Source of the DNA: Yamagishiella unicocca
Lineage: Eukaryota; Chlorophyta; Chlorophyceae; Chlamydomonadales; Volvocaceae
Length of the DNA stretch: 64,000 nucleotides
Assembly (NCBI GenBank): GCA_003116995.1
Contig: BDSL01000008.1
Coordinates: 248,001 to 312,000, forward strand
Direction of reading: 5' to 3'
A program made the position numbers and the translations under genes. Positions 23,233-35,300 of the stretch are shown piece after piece (position 1 is the stretch's first letter; every line of letters begins with the position of its first letter). Below the pieces are notes generated by a model. The model ran no database searches. It was not told the DNA's origin and worked only from the letters and a program-made list of their open reading frames with translations.

Positions 23233-26200
23233 GTCACGCCGCAGAGGTGTCTATGCAAGTACTCTACTGGTCAGCAAAAAACAGTCATGTTTAGGTTCCG
23301 CTAATTGCGCAGGGTATAAACGTGGCAGCAAGTCCTGCGCGGCCGATAAAAATGGCGGTAGGACTGGGGTTCAGTGTTTTTCCTTTCGCGCATTACATAA
23401 CTGATAAAAATATGCAGAAACAATGGGCACCACGCCAAATTATCGCGGCCGTCTCCCATCTGCTGTATGGATCGGATCCAGGCGTGGATCCCTGGGCGGA
23501 ACAGCGATGTCCAAAGAGCAAAGACCCGCGGCCAGAAACCTCGCTCACATTAAGAAAATATCGACCACCAAAAAACAATATATGCAGAAAGCCCTATTTT
23601 TGCGGGCTTGGTGGCGATCTGCACATAGCAGCGAAGCAGCCTGGCACGGCAGCCTGACGCGTGTGACCACTGCTACACCTATCAGACAAGGAAACCCTAA
23701 GCGTTTGTTAGGATGCGATTCCTGGAAGTTGGCTGTAACATGCCGTGAGCCCAAATTGTGATCATGTGCGCCGGGGAACGCGTCGCGGATTTTTGCCGCA
23801 ATGCATGGCCAGATATGGTCATGACGCATTGTAATAATCAGGGTAACTGGTTTGCATTGCGACACTGCTACTCTTCACAGCATGTCTGGACGTACTTTTG
23901 GCAGCCTCTGCTACATGCTGATGAGGGTGTGATGCGCTTGTTGGTAACCAATACCTTGTTATAATACAAGCACACGGTGCCATTACAAAATATCAATAGA
24001 AGTATTTCTCGTCATTCATATTCGAACGTCAAAATAAGAGCTATCGCCAGTGTGACCTACAGTCGGCATTCCTACTGTCTTCAACGTTGAAAGTTAGCAC
24101 AATGGTCAAGCTTAGCGACCTGACAAGGATGAGCTGGTTTGGTGGTCGCAAAGATTCCTGCGACGAGCCATCAGCTGCCCCTGTACCAACGCGACCGGCC
24201 CCTCGGCATCGTCGAAGCGCCTCTGCACCACCTAAGGAGCTCCCAGCGGTGGAGCTGGGGATCATGACAAGTTCAAGGCCTCAGGCAGCGGAGCGCGCTT
24301 CGAAGGCCTCTTGCGATGACGAGTTGTAGCAACGTTGTGGACCTGGACATGTTATGGCAGGAAATGAAGGACACCAACAGCAACACTGTTACAAATGGGC
24401 GAATGGCATAATTAAGGAGATATACGCAAAGTGCGGACCCAAGGGGCATGCCTGGTCCCGCTTCCTTCCAGATATTACTGTTGCGCTGCGAGTCGGTGCC
24501 ATTCAGGCCATGAATGGAAGGAAAGCTTTTCGCAGTGGCAGCACCCGAGCGTTTGCGCGACCGTTTCAACGCACGATAGCTGTCACCATGAAGCCCTGTA
24601 CTGCGAATGTATGATGCAATGTTGGTACTGGGAACTCATGCTCCGTCGCGGCTGACGCCAAGAAACGTGGTGTGACTGCAAGGAGAGTCGCGCACGGCAT
24701 GTACAGACCTGCGACGGGTTGTGGGGACACAGTTTTCGGACGGGGAGCGTCGGGTATGGTCAACACGTTGGGTTTTACATGTGTGTCAGTAGGGAAAAGC
24801 TTGGCTGAAGTCGTGGGGCTTCCGAATGCGAGGCGTGTTTTGTTGTGCAAATTCGGACCCTGGTAGTTCCTGGACGAAGTTTCTCACGCGCAAGCGCAGC
24901 GCAAGCGACTTGGAAATACCAGTTTGTTGTTTCAATGCCGGATGTGGGGGCTATACTGGATCCCCAACTGGGAGTTAGCACCATGCACAGGCTCGCGGCG
25001 GCATTCGTCGAGTAGGACGTTGATTGGGTCCTCATGACCCCTTGGCGGCGATGCAGATATGGTCGTAGCTGAAAACCTACGGCGTATGTTCAGCAGACCT
25101 GTTCGAAGACTCCAGTTGTAGCACTATATTGGTTTGCGGCACGTCAAAGGGCCCATTGTGTATCATTCTCTGTAAAACGGAACCATCTGCGACCTGAACT
25201 GCCCGGAGGTGCCCGCCAGATGGCATGTACAGGCTTTGACTTCGTCCAGTCTTCGCCGCCACTAGGGCAGATGCATGTGTTTAGTAAGGCTCAGGTGCCG
25301 TACACGGATACATTGCACTCATTGAATTTATGGGACGGTAACCTACATTCCGCGGCAGCCAGGGCACCTATGGGCGGCATCACTGGGCATCATTATTTAT
25401 GGCGATGCGGCTGTCGCTGACTCCAGTCGGCTCGTTGCCTTGCCTTCAAGCTGGCGATGCCGAAGTGGTGTTGGCGGTTTGAATTGCCTGGACTTGAGTT
25501 AGGAGAGATCCCGTAAGCGTATGGATTCGACATGGCTCAGGGTATTACCAAGCGAACGAAACAGGACAAGGTACGATAGGGCAGCATTCAGCCGCGGTGT
25601 TGACGCCCTTCCGGTCTCGTTGAAAGGTGATTATCAGATAAACGCGGCGAAGGAGCTGGGGGCGATCCGTCGAAGCTATTAGCGGTCGGCGGGGGAGGGG
25701 CGGGGGGAAACATACGTTCCGTTGCCGACGACGCACGTGGCCCACTGTCCACTGCGACGAGTAGTAGTAAAGGTAGGCATAAATAAACCGTATCGCTTGC
25801 CTCAGCAACGTTGATACGCGCCGATCTGACCCAGAACGCGTCATCCGTCCGGCCGTCCGCCGCTAAGGACACGACGCTCACGCATGCCGGCCATAGTTAG
25901 GAATAATTTCAAAAAACTTACTTCACCTTTCTTATTAGATAAGCAATAAAATTTTGGGCCAGTCTCGCGAAGTCTTGCGATAACACTTGACTCAGCGTTT
26001 GCCTAGCTCGCAGCTTCCAGCGCGTGCAATGCACGCTCTCCAAGCACCATGCAAGCCGTTATGCAATACCGCATTCGCTGGGAAACCACAGGGCGCGCAC
26101 TACGTGCGCCTCTTTCGAGCGACCCATGATGTCGGCCCTTATGACGCACGGGCGGCGATGCCTCCATCGCGGTAAATATCCAATGTAGATGTGTTGCATC

Positions 26201-26451
26201 TGGGACTGCAAATGTAAGCGCGTCGCGTAAGTGGTTGAACCTGCTGGTTCGCAGGAGCACCGGGCCATCGCAAGGGCGGCAGAATCAGTCAGGTCAGTCG
26301 ATTTCCCGGGCTTCCAAAGCTTACAGTTTAAGCCTATCCCAGGCTGCATCTTCGGCGATCACACTACGTGGCGAAGCGTGTCTTGTTAGTTGCCTTTACT
26401 GGGGCAAAACTGCGTGTGTTGTAACCAGACGGCCATCCTTCAAAGAGCGTC
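23233..26451. other. Gap of 3.2 kb with little support for genes
   Basis: AT-richer than its neighbours and short of exon-like frames. It contains the promoter side of the coiled-coil gene (left) and of the thioredoxin gene (right). The only frame with any coding appearance is at 24102-24329. I find no repeat family, tRNA or transposase here. Confidence 0.5.
24102..24329 (+). CDS. Possible small protein, 75 codons
   Basis: The frame starts MVKLSDLTRMSWFGGRKDSC and continues Pro/Ser/Arg-rich (RPAPRHRRSASAPPKELPAV) to a TAG at 24329. The composition is unlike random frames nearby. There is no homologue that I recognise. It could be an upstream exon, a short gene or chance. Confidence 0.25.
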   Translation: MVKLSDLTRMSWFGGRKDSCDEPSAAPVPTRPAPRHRRSASAPPKELPAVELGIMTSSRPQAAERASKASCDDEL

Positions 26452-28317
26452 ATGAAACGCGATGGATGTGTGGCTGCCTTCCTTTTTAGCACCCGCCCGA
26501 CTGTCACATGGTCCCATACAGCGTTGACTAGATCCTGTCGAGCAACCGCCATACCATCCTGCCATCCCACAGTGGTTGTGTGTCAGGCGGGGAGAGGCTC
26601 GGGGGACCCTTGGTGGCTAAAGGATAACCCGCCCAACATGAAGGTGCGACTCGGTCGTCGTCGCAGCGAGCAAAGCGATGGGCCACCCACATGGACACAG
26701 CAACGACAGGCAGCATACCTATGGTTCTTTTCCTATTATCATGTCATCAAATGGGTCCGGGGCCCCACACGCAAACAAGGCCGCCTATCTCGTCTCGCCC
26801 TCGTTAATGCGGCAATAAACCGGCAAAAAACAGCCAACGCGCTGTTGGCGGCATCGGAGCTGACCACTGCCGGCCCTGACACCTGCCGCAACTTCACAGG
26901 ACGTGAACTCAATCCAGGAGCTGGTTGACGCCCTGGCTGACGCCGGCGACCGCCTCGTCATTGTTGAATACTATGCCCAGTAAGCATGCAGCGTTGCGCC
27001 GTATCCGGTGGCTTATGTTCGGCCGTGCGTTCGCTGCGGCCCTCGCCTGCCGCCTGCGGCTCCTAGCACCGTTTCATATCTAATCGCACCAAAGGATACG
27101 CCCGGATAACGGTATTGACCGCTTAGAGACGGCCGCACCTTGCAGCAACCTCGATTATCCTCATAATGTGCTAAATGTAAAGCCTTGCTGTTGCACCCAA
27201 TCTGCCAAAGCGGGGACCAATTGCTGTTTTACCTTCTGGCGATGTGTGATGTGTGCGCAGGTGGTGCAACGCTTGCCGCGCGCTGTTTCCAAAGGTGCGC
27301 GGTGGGGCCGCAAAGCCAGTTTCAGGCCCAGGCGGCTGGGCACTATCATTGTCCTTCCATCCGTTTCAAACGTTCGCGGCAAGCGTCCTCCCGCCGCATA
27401 CACCCTCATACACGCTGTCCGTACTCTTTTGCGGCCGCGCTGTTCGCAAGTTTATCTGTGCCTTACGCTTGATGGCCGTGTTCGAAACCGCAGATCTGCA
27501 AGATCATGGCGGAGAACCCCGACGTCCTGTTCCTGAAGGTCAACTTCGACGACAACCGCGACGCCTGCCGTACGCTCTCCGTGAAGGGTGAGCGGGCAGC
27601 AGTAGAACGGTATCTTGATGTCCTCGCGGTGCACTTGTCCTGCCTGCGAAAACTGCCGAGCTTCCAGAGGGCTTTCAAATGCTTTCAGGAGGTTACTGGT
27701 CCGCTTTAGCTTAGGGTTGAAAGGTTGTTCGTTGACCGGCCCAGTCATGCTCCCAGTCCCAGTCGTGCTCCCTTATTTGTACGGCACTTGCCCCCACGGT
27801 TCTTTCCGTACAGTGCTGCCCTTCTTCCACGTGTATCGCGGTGCTGAGGGGCGCGTGGCGGCCTTCAGCTGCACCATCTCTAAGCTCCAGGTCTTCAGGG
27901 TGAGCGGATCCGCTGCGTTTCAGATGCTCCAGAACCTGCGCGCAGGGCTCTTCCTCCCTCGACATGTGTGTAGGCAGCAGTAGACATCAAGGGCCCGAAG
28001 CTGCCTGGGCTTGGTGCCCTTCAGCTGAAGGGCATGCACACGCACAATGGGACAATCTCCCTCCACCCCTCAAAACCGTCACCGCTTCGGCCACGGTTGT
28101 TGCTGCTTGCCTTGTTGTTGCTGCTGCCGGTGCTGCTGCGCAGGACGCTCTGGAGAACTTTAGCTCGCCGTTCTGCTCCCTGGAGCCCTCCCCTGGCCTG
28201 GAGGAGTTCCCCTCGATCGTGCCACACCCCGAGGCGCCGGTGGTCCGCGCGAGTGCCTCGTGGGATGATGAGGCAGACCTGCATCCCCTGGCGGATACAC
28301 CGACGGTGGTGGGCTGA
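26452..28317 (+). CDS. Atypical Cys/His-type (ACHT) chloroplast thioredoxin, active site WCNAC
   Basis: Six exons join in phase (26452-26643, 26900-26979, 27261-27294, 27494-27587, 27814-27890, 28144-28317) and total 651 nt, 216 aa. Residues 1 to about 45 resemble a transit peptide. Then comes PWWLKDNPPNMKDVNSIQEL, typical of ACHT proteins just before the fold, followed by RLVIVEYYAQ, the redox site WCNACRALFPK, VLFLKVNFDDNRDACRTLSV, the cis-Pro loop VLPFFHVYRGAEGRV and FSCTISKLQ. The tail (residues 160-216) is acidic and Pro-rich. In plants ACHT proteins pass oxidising equivalents from 2-Cys peroxiredoxin to targets such as AGPase; that role here is inference. The first exon start is the least certain edge, and a short exon between 27891 and 28143 cannot be excluded. 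Confidence 0.88.
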
Positions 28318-28513
28318 ACACATGGTGGCGCCGGCTTTTCTCGGTCACGGACCAGGGGTGCGGCAGTAGAGGTGGCGCGGGGCGGGACAGCGCGAACGAG
28401 GTTGATGGGTGCGGGAACTGCGCGTGCTTGGCTAGTGTACCGCTACTTCGGACGGTAGATGGGCGAGAGGTGGTCGTTGCCGCAGTAGGGCTGATCGTTA
28501 CATGTACGCCGGA

Positions 28514-28562
28514 GCGGGGGCGGCGGGGCCGGCGGGGGCGGCGGGGCCGGCGGGGGCGGCGA
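28514..28562. repeat. 18-bp GC-rich tandem repeat
   Basis: Two full copies and one partial copy of GCGGGGGCGGCGGGGCCG, about 200 bp after the ACHT stop. Confidence 0.85.
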
Positions 28563-28792
28563 GCCCCGATGTGGTGTGGACGGGAGCGGTTGGGTACCAG
28601 TGGCCAGGTGGAGGGGAAGAGTGTCAGGGGTCTTGTGTTTGCGGGTAGGGTAATGGAGGTACGGTATTGGCAAGCTGGCATCACCCGAGAGCAGCTGTGT
28701 TGCGCACTGTTTGACCCCGAAGCTCGACGTGGACAGTTGGGGAGGTAAAGAGGCAGGTGCTCGTGGACGGACCTTTTGAGGCCGTTAGGTGG

Positions 28793-28909
28793 TTGATGAT
28801 GGTGACGCTGCAATAAGGGCATTGTTAAGAGGCGACCGGTCGAAGAGGTGCTCGATGATGGAGAAATTGCAATAAGGGCAGAGGTAAGAGGCGATCGGCC
28901 GAAGAGAAA
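28793..28909. repeat. Imperfect tandem duplication, about 60 bp
   Basis: Two adjacent copies share GCAATAAGGGCA and GTAAGAGGCGA or GTTAAGAGGCGA, then CCGGTCGAAGAG or TCGGCCGAAGAG. Confidence 0.75.
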
Positions 28910-30049
28910 ATAAACAGAGCTGAGAATCGGTAGCAATAAGGCATGGGATTGGTGCAGCGTGGAGGCATGTGCCTAGGTTCCAGCTGGCTGTTGTTACCAA
29001 GGGAGCGTCTTAGGTTGCGCAGGCGTCTGATTTTGGCTTTATGTGTTTGAGGCCAGTGCCCGAGCTGCTCCATCGAATACGCTAGTACCCAGGCGCGCGC
29101 ATTCACGGCACAGGATTTGCTTGTCTCTTGTTCGAGCTTCCAAGGATTCCGCATGCTGCCTTAATTTCGCTCCCAGGCGATTGTCCGGCGAAGTACCCGC
29201 TCGCGTTGCCGACTTTTTTCTACGCTGCACGGTTGCCTCACTGATTGCAGGACTTTGTTGTCGCACCTCTTTTGTTGCTGTAGAGCCCCGCAACCGCATC
29301 CAAAATCCGACCTGCATGAAACCTGTCGATTGATTGGCCCCATGGTTTGGCGTTGTCTGTTTCGCATTGTTTTACGGAAGGCCTCCAGGCGCTCGGTGAG
29401 GGAAACAGGGGTGGGGGCTTGGCTTGCTCAATAGCATTACGGAACCTCAGGGCCCAGGGGTGATGGCGATGTTGCACCGGGTTGTGCCGGCCCTACTAGA
29501 TGCATTCCATGTTACAGTGTAATACGCCTGGTACTTTCTGCTCATGTCACCATTGCGTTGTAAATGCCGATGGCGTGCTGGCCGTGGAAAGTTCACTCCG
29601 CGTGCCTGGGGCTGCCTTCGCCTGGGTAGTGCGACCAGGACGGAGGGCTTCGACCCACGGTTCGAGCTGCCAAGCATGGGCAGGCAGCTGCCGTCACAGT
29701 GACATCGAGCTACCATGTATGTGGAGTACAGTAGTCCTTACAGACTCGCCATGAAGCTGAAAGCATAGTAAGATGCGGGCTAGTGTGCTCGCCAATCTAT
29801 AACGCGTACGCGCCACGCAAGAAGCCATCTATAATTGTAAATGTTTTGAGATTGAAATGTGGAGCTGGCAGGTGCAATTATCGTAGAGAGCAAAATTAGT
29901 TGTATCTCCTCCAGGGAAGGCTGTGTTTGGGGGAACTTGGCCCCAAGACGTTCTTTCCCAGACGTCTGAAGTCAACTAGCGGCACTACAGGCCACACCAG
30001 CTGATCTATCTCAGACCACCAGTAGCGGTCGTCAAGAGACTTTGCCAAA

Positions 30050-30547
30050 ATGTCCAAGGCCCCGGTTGCCGAGTCTGTGCCCAAGGCTTTGTATGCCCCT
30101 ATTGAATATGTTAAGTTCGGCGAGGGCGCTTCCAAGAACTTCGGCTTCTCAAAACACTTCGCAATCGCCATGACAGTGGGCCTGGGCCTCAGCTTCATGT
30201 GGAAGGTTGGTTCGTTTGTAAACTTTGCTTTTTGCAACTGATTGGTAGGAGTTTTGTTGGCTGCCTTCGTGTGTCGTCATAGAACGTGATGTTTGCCCGT
30301 CCCGGAAGCAGTGCAATCAGTGTCATGTCGTTGCCTGAAAGCAGCCTACGCGCGCGCCATGTATAGACTTTACAATGCCTTCATTGTGGGGGGTACATGC
30401 TTGCCGCAGACCTGGCATTGGAACGAGAAGCGGTACATCGCGCAGTACTATGCCGACATGGCGCGTCGTGAGAAGCGCGACGAGACTGTCCGCCAGCAAG
30501 CCATCCAGGAGAAGTATAAGCAGCTGGAGGATGAGCTGCTGGCGTAG
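30050..30547 (+). CDS. COX5C: Cytochrome c oxidase subunit 5c-like protein
   Basis: Two exons (30050-30205 and 30410-30547) give a 97-aa protein. A single membrane span (FAIAMTVGLGLSFMWK) is followed directly by TWHWNEKRYIAQYYADMARR, the span-HWNE-aromatic order of plant COX5c, a relative of animal VIc. A charged helix closes the protein (RDETVRQQAIQEKYKQLEDE). The subunit is a small accessory part of inner-membrane complex IV. The C-terminal helix is longer than in land plants (about 63 aa total there). The assignment rests on topology and the HWNE region, so another small mitochondrial membrane subunit remains possible. Confidence 0.7.
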
Positions 30548-30946
30548 AAGGCCTTTGCCTTCTTGAGCAGTGGGAAAGGTGTCAAAGGCTGGACGCCATA
30601 GTCCTCCAGCCAGCCTTTGCGCTGGTAGCTATCCCGCCCCACAATGCACGTACATGGTGTGTGCAAGCTTGTCGCCGTCGGCGAGCCCTAGGCTTACGAA
30701 CCTGAGATGGAGAGGGGAGTTGACTATGTGCGCAGGGTTTTTACAGATTTAGGTAGAACGCCCCTGCGGCGTGCATTCAAGAAGGCGTCGTTGAACCGTC
30801 GCTGCCAACGGAGGGCGTGTGGTCCGACAGGTGTTTGGGGAGATGAGGGTGATGGTGCTGCTTCTTTGCGGTCGGGGTATTTTTGATGCCGGAGCATGGC
30901 CTCGAACACTTGTGAGCTCTGCAATCGGGTAATCAACGGCTTCGCA

Positions 30947-30951
30947 TGTAA
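30947..30951 (+). terminator. TGTAA polyadenylation signal of the COX5c-like gene
   Basis: The consensus TGTAA lies 400 bp after the stop at 30547, followed by A-rich sequence. Confidence 0.5.
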
Positions 30952-31944
30952 TATAAAATACTAAATGCTTAGGAGCGCCCTGGGAGTTAAGGCGGCGGAA
31001 TATGGATTCTGCATGAGAGAAGGCGTTTTCAGTTTGCTTCAACCAACATCCATGTGCCCACATCCATGTGCGGATTGGAGCCAGGGCTACACGATTACGA
31101 CCAGATGTCTGAGCCCAACGCGAATTGTTTCGCGAGCTGATTGCCATGCTGTAGCTTGACCTGCGGCCAGACGTGCTTTAGGGTTTTAGAATTTGATCTC
31201 CAGGCACACGCGATCTGCTGTTCGATGTACCGGTATGTGTGCACAAAGCACAAAGCAGTCGCCTCAGTCCAGGTCGGCGACGGTACGACACCCATCCGTA
31301 CGATATCGGTCCGCATCCTGAATGGACGGCCTCGGGTTCCAAGTTCCCGATCCCCAACCTGCCGCTAGCGGCCCCGCTGCCCACACCCGTGCAACAACTG
31401 GGCGCTGGAGCGGCTTCGGCGCGCCCAGACTGCCAAGGTGTGAAGCAAAGCCATCGGCGGAGGACAATCGGAAGCGGTATGCGGCTCATACCTAATCTGG
31501 GGTATCGGCTGCTGGGGCGTAGGCCCCGAGCGCTCCTACATGCTCTGTTATCCTGGCAGCAGCCCTGCTGCTCGTGTGGCTCGACAGGATGCGCAAACAA
31601 CTGTTACCACTGTTACCAGCCCCAGGGCGCTAACCACTAACCAACCAGCACGACATGACCCGCTCATGTACAGGATGAGTGGAACTGCCCCTGCCCTGCC
31701 CTCCAGCCATACCTCCAAGGACCGCAACCAACCAGCGACTCTCTACTTAATCGCAACTAAAGAGGCGATGAGGGCGCAGCCCACCACCCCGATCCCGAGC
31801 TCGTCCAGCGATGCCCCTCTCTCCTTCGTCTCCCTGCTCCTGCGCCTCGTTCAGCAACCAGCTCATGACCACGCAATGAATGAATCAACCAACCCGCCGA
31901 TATAACCATGTCAGCAGTACCTCCATGAGCTACACCTCACCCCC

Positions 31945-32229
31945 CACCTGCCGGATTCTCTTATCAACCCCCCACCTGCCGGATTCTCTTATCAACCTCC
32001 CACCTGTCGGATTCTCTTATCAACCTCCCACCTGTCGGATTCTCTTATCAACCTCCCACCTGTCGGATTCTCTTATCAACCTCCCACCTGTCGGATTCTC
32101 TTATCAGCTCCCCACCTGTCGGATTCTCTTGTCAACCCCCCACCTGTCGGATTCTCTTATCAGCTCCCCACCTGTCGGATTCTCTTATCAACCCCCCACC
32201 TGTCGGATTCTCTTATCAGCTCCCCACCT
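31945..32229. repeat. 28-bp satellite array, about ten copies
   Basis: The unit is CACCTGTCGGATTCTCTTAT plus CAACCTCC; later copies alternate CAACCCCC and CAGCTCCC endings. The core GATTCTCTTATCAA is the reverse complement of the start of the dispersed family C repeat (12145, 44455), so the array looks like a local amplification of it. Confidence 0.95.
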
Positions 32230-32341
32230 GTACCCACCCACCAAATTTTACCCAGAACCACTTAAACCGACAAACCGCCACTCAAGACCTACGCAGTACC
32301 CAAACCCATCCGCGCCGACGACCCGTGGGGGCCTCACCCGT

Positions 32342-35300
32342 TCAATCGTCTGTGAGGTCCACCACGTCCCGCCCCTCCTCCCCGCCTTCCTCCCGCTCCA
32401 GCAGCCGCGGGTCAAACGACGGCGGCTGCCCGCCGTCCCGTGGGTCGGCCTCCAGCGCGGACAGGAAGGGCACCCGGCTGCCCTTGGGCCGCCAGCCCCC
32501 GCACGGCGCCACCTCGATGGCCTCCACACGGCTCCGGACGCCGTTGTGGTCCAGAGTGCGCAGCACCGCGGTTAGGAAGGCGTGGGGCTGCGAGGCCGCG
32601 GCGGGACGGGAGGAGAGGGGGGTCGCGGTGTGGTGTGGTGTGCTGGGGCGAGGGTATGGCGAGGGAGGCGGATCGCGGACGCGGGCCGCGAGGCGGACAA
32701 CGGAGCCTGGTGATCGGCGCAGAGGAGGCGGCGAGTGCATGGCTGCTCCGACCGGAGCTACGAACCCGGGCGGGAGGGGGCGACCGGCGGAGCTGCCCCG
32801 CGCCAGCTGACTTGCGCTGCGCGACCGCACATCCGAAGACGCACAACCAATCCAAACCCGTCGCCGCTCCCTCAAACCCTAAAACCTCCCCCCTCTCCAC
32901 CTACGGGTTTCCCCTCAACCCACCTCAACCCCCTGCCTCCAGCACACCGAACCCCAACACGCACCACTGATCCACCCCGCCGCCCCCCTTTCGCCGCCCC
33001 GCGCCACCTCGCCAACCCACCCACCTGCCGTCCTTCCCGCCCCTCACCCCTCCCCCCCCCCTACCCGCAGGTCCTGCAGCCCCCCCAGGCGGCCGGTCGC
33101 GGGGCACACCCAGCTCCCCGTCCTCCGGGCCAGCTCCAGGAAGGGCGTCACGTCGAAGAACGCCAGCGGGCTGGTGGCGGCCAGGGCGCCGAAGTGCGCC
33201 GGCGCCGCCGCCAGGCCGCCGTGCAGCGGGCAGCGCAGAGACAGACTCACCAGGCCCGACACCAGCGCCTCACAACCGCCGCCGTCACCCGCCGCCGCCA
33301 CGGCTTCACCGGGCTCACCACCACCGCCCTCGCCGGCGATTGCGGCGGCGGCAGCCGCCGCCGCTCCCTCAGCTGCCTGGTCCTTGTCCTCCTGGCCTGG
33401 GGCCCCGGAGTCCTCGCCGCCACCTCCACCGCCACCGCCGAGGTCAACTCCCCCGGCCATGTGCCTTTGCACCAGTTCCACGGCTTCCCTCAGCGGCAGC
33501 GGTGGCGCCAGACGCGCCGCCAGGTCCCCTGGCGTCAGCGGCTCGCACAGCCGCAGCGCCGCCACCGCCCCGGCGACTCCGAAGGGCCACAGAAGCGTCA
33601 GGCGGTTGGCGCCTCGGACCAGCCCTGGGGACAGGTCCGCAGCCTGGTCGGCCTGGGGAGGCGGTGTGCGTGGGGAGGGTTGGAAGGGGGCCAGGGGTGG
33701 GGCAGAGGTGAGGATTGGAAGGGGGCCAGGGGTGGGGCAGGGGTGAGGATTGGAAGGGGGCCAGGGGTGGGGCAGGGGTGAGGGTTGGAAAGGTAGCTCG
33801 TTGAGGGCTGGGAGGGGCGAGGGGTCGTCGCCCTTCCAAAAAGGACCAGCGCTTCGGCTCCATCACCCACACAGCCGCACTCTAGCCTTGAACACACAAA
33901 CCCTGGGCCCCACCTGCTTCCCTTTTTTTTTCTCCCCTTGCGTGGATCAGTACACGCGCTTCCTCTCTACCCGCCCCCCCCCCGAAATCGCTAGCTGTTA
34001 ACTTTCTTTCACCTGGTTGGGACCCAGGAGCAGCTGCACTCGGTCCTCCTTGGTCACGTCGTACGGCTGTTGGTTGAGCAGCACATAGCTGCCGCCGTAC
34101 CAGTGGCAGCGGTTGGGCGGCCCGTCAAAGGGTTGCACGCACACCAGGCGAGCCTTTGCGAACACACGGAGTGGGTAAGGGGGGAGGGTTGCAAGGAAGA
34201 GAGAGGGAGGGAGGGAGGTGAGCTCAGCGGCCGGGACTAGGAACTGGGGTGTGGGGGTGCAGGGAGGGGTGCTGAGCGGGCAGGGAGGAACACACAGGCC
34301 GCGCGCGTGGTACTTCACATACCGGGAAGCTACCCCTTGCCGCGGGCGCGGGAGGGGAGGATCCTGAGGAGGAAGCACAGGCGGGACCCGCTTGGCCCTG
34401 CACCCGCAGCGCATATCGCCACTTGGAGCCTTCCTCCCTTCCCTTCCCTTCTCCCCCTCCCCCCCCGCTATGTCGTGTAACCGGGCCTCCTCGCCACCTC
34501 CCTCCCTTCCGCACCTGCGCCTTCTTGTCCTTGATGGCTGCGAGCGCGGAAGTTGATACCGTGAAGAGGGCCGAGGCGCTCTGCAGCTGGCCGTGCGTGC
34601 CGGGGGCGGGACCTAACCGGGGGGGGGCATAACAACCGGTTACGGTTACATGACATGGGGGGATTGCACAAGAGAACCGGGGGAGGGGTGTATGTTGGCA
34701 CGGGGGGACGCAGAGGGACCGAAGGCGGGTCAGTAGCCGCAGGCGGGCCCATCTCGACAGTAGCGTGTCCCATCCCGTCGAGAGCCAGACCCCGTTGTGG
34801 GCACAGGAAGGGCAGGTCGCGTTCGGTGAGTGAGGGCCGCCGCAGTGGGTTGGGGGGGAAGGGCTTACCTGCTTGCGAGAGGAGGGGAAGGGGAAGGGCG
34901 TTTCATTGGCACCGCGGTTCACGAACTGGAAGCGGGCGCCAGACCCACATCCCTCCCCGCGGCTCCCCCCCCCACCGGGTCTTCCTCGAACCCACCGCCA
35001 GGATTGTTCTTTCGTACACGGGTTTTTCTTGCAACCCCACCAGGATTGTGGGGGCACCTGTACCCCCCCCCGTCGCCCGCCGACCCAGCTGCTGACGTCC
35101 CTGATGTTCTCGTCCCCCCCTGGCTCGCCCCTGCACCGCCTGCATCTCCAAATGTAAGCCCCAAACGGTTTTCCTACACGGGTTTTCCTTGCAGCCCCTG
35201 CACCTGCTTGTTGCGTCGGAATTATCGCGAGAGTCTCCTGCGTCGTGCGGGGGGCAGGGGGAAGGTGGGGCCCGGGCGGGCGCCGGTGGGGGGGAACACT

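Larger units (their letters stand above)
28318..30049. other. Intergenic: ACHT 3' UTR and COX5c promoter
   Basis: No supported gene. It holds two short tandem duplications (28514-28562 and 28793-28909). The first good plus-strand TGTAA is at about 29517, which would mean a 1.2-kb ACHT 3' UTR; a nearer non-consensus signal may be used. Confidence 0.5.
30548..32341. other. Intergenic: COX5c and SIZ-like 3' flanks
   Basis: The two flanking genes converge here. It contains a TGTAA at 30947 for the plus-strand gene and the 28-bp array 31945-32229, which probably lies in or just beyond the 3' UTR of the minus-strand gene. No coding region is supported; the 130-140-codon frames at 31.2-31.6 kb lack family features. 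Confidence 0.5.
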
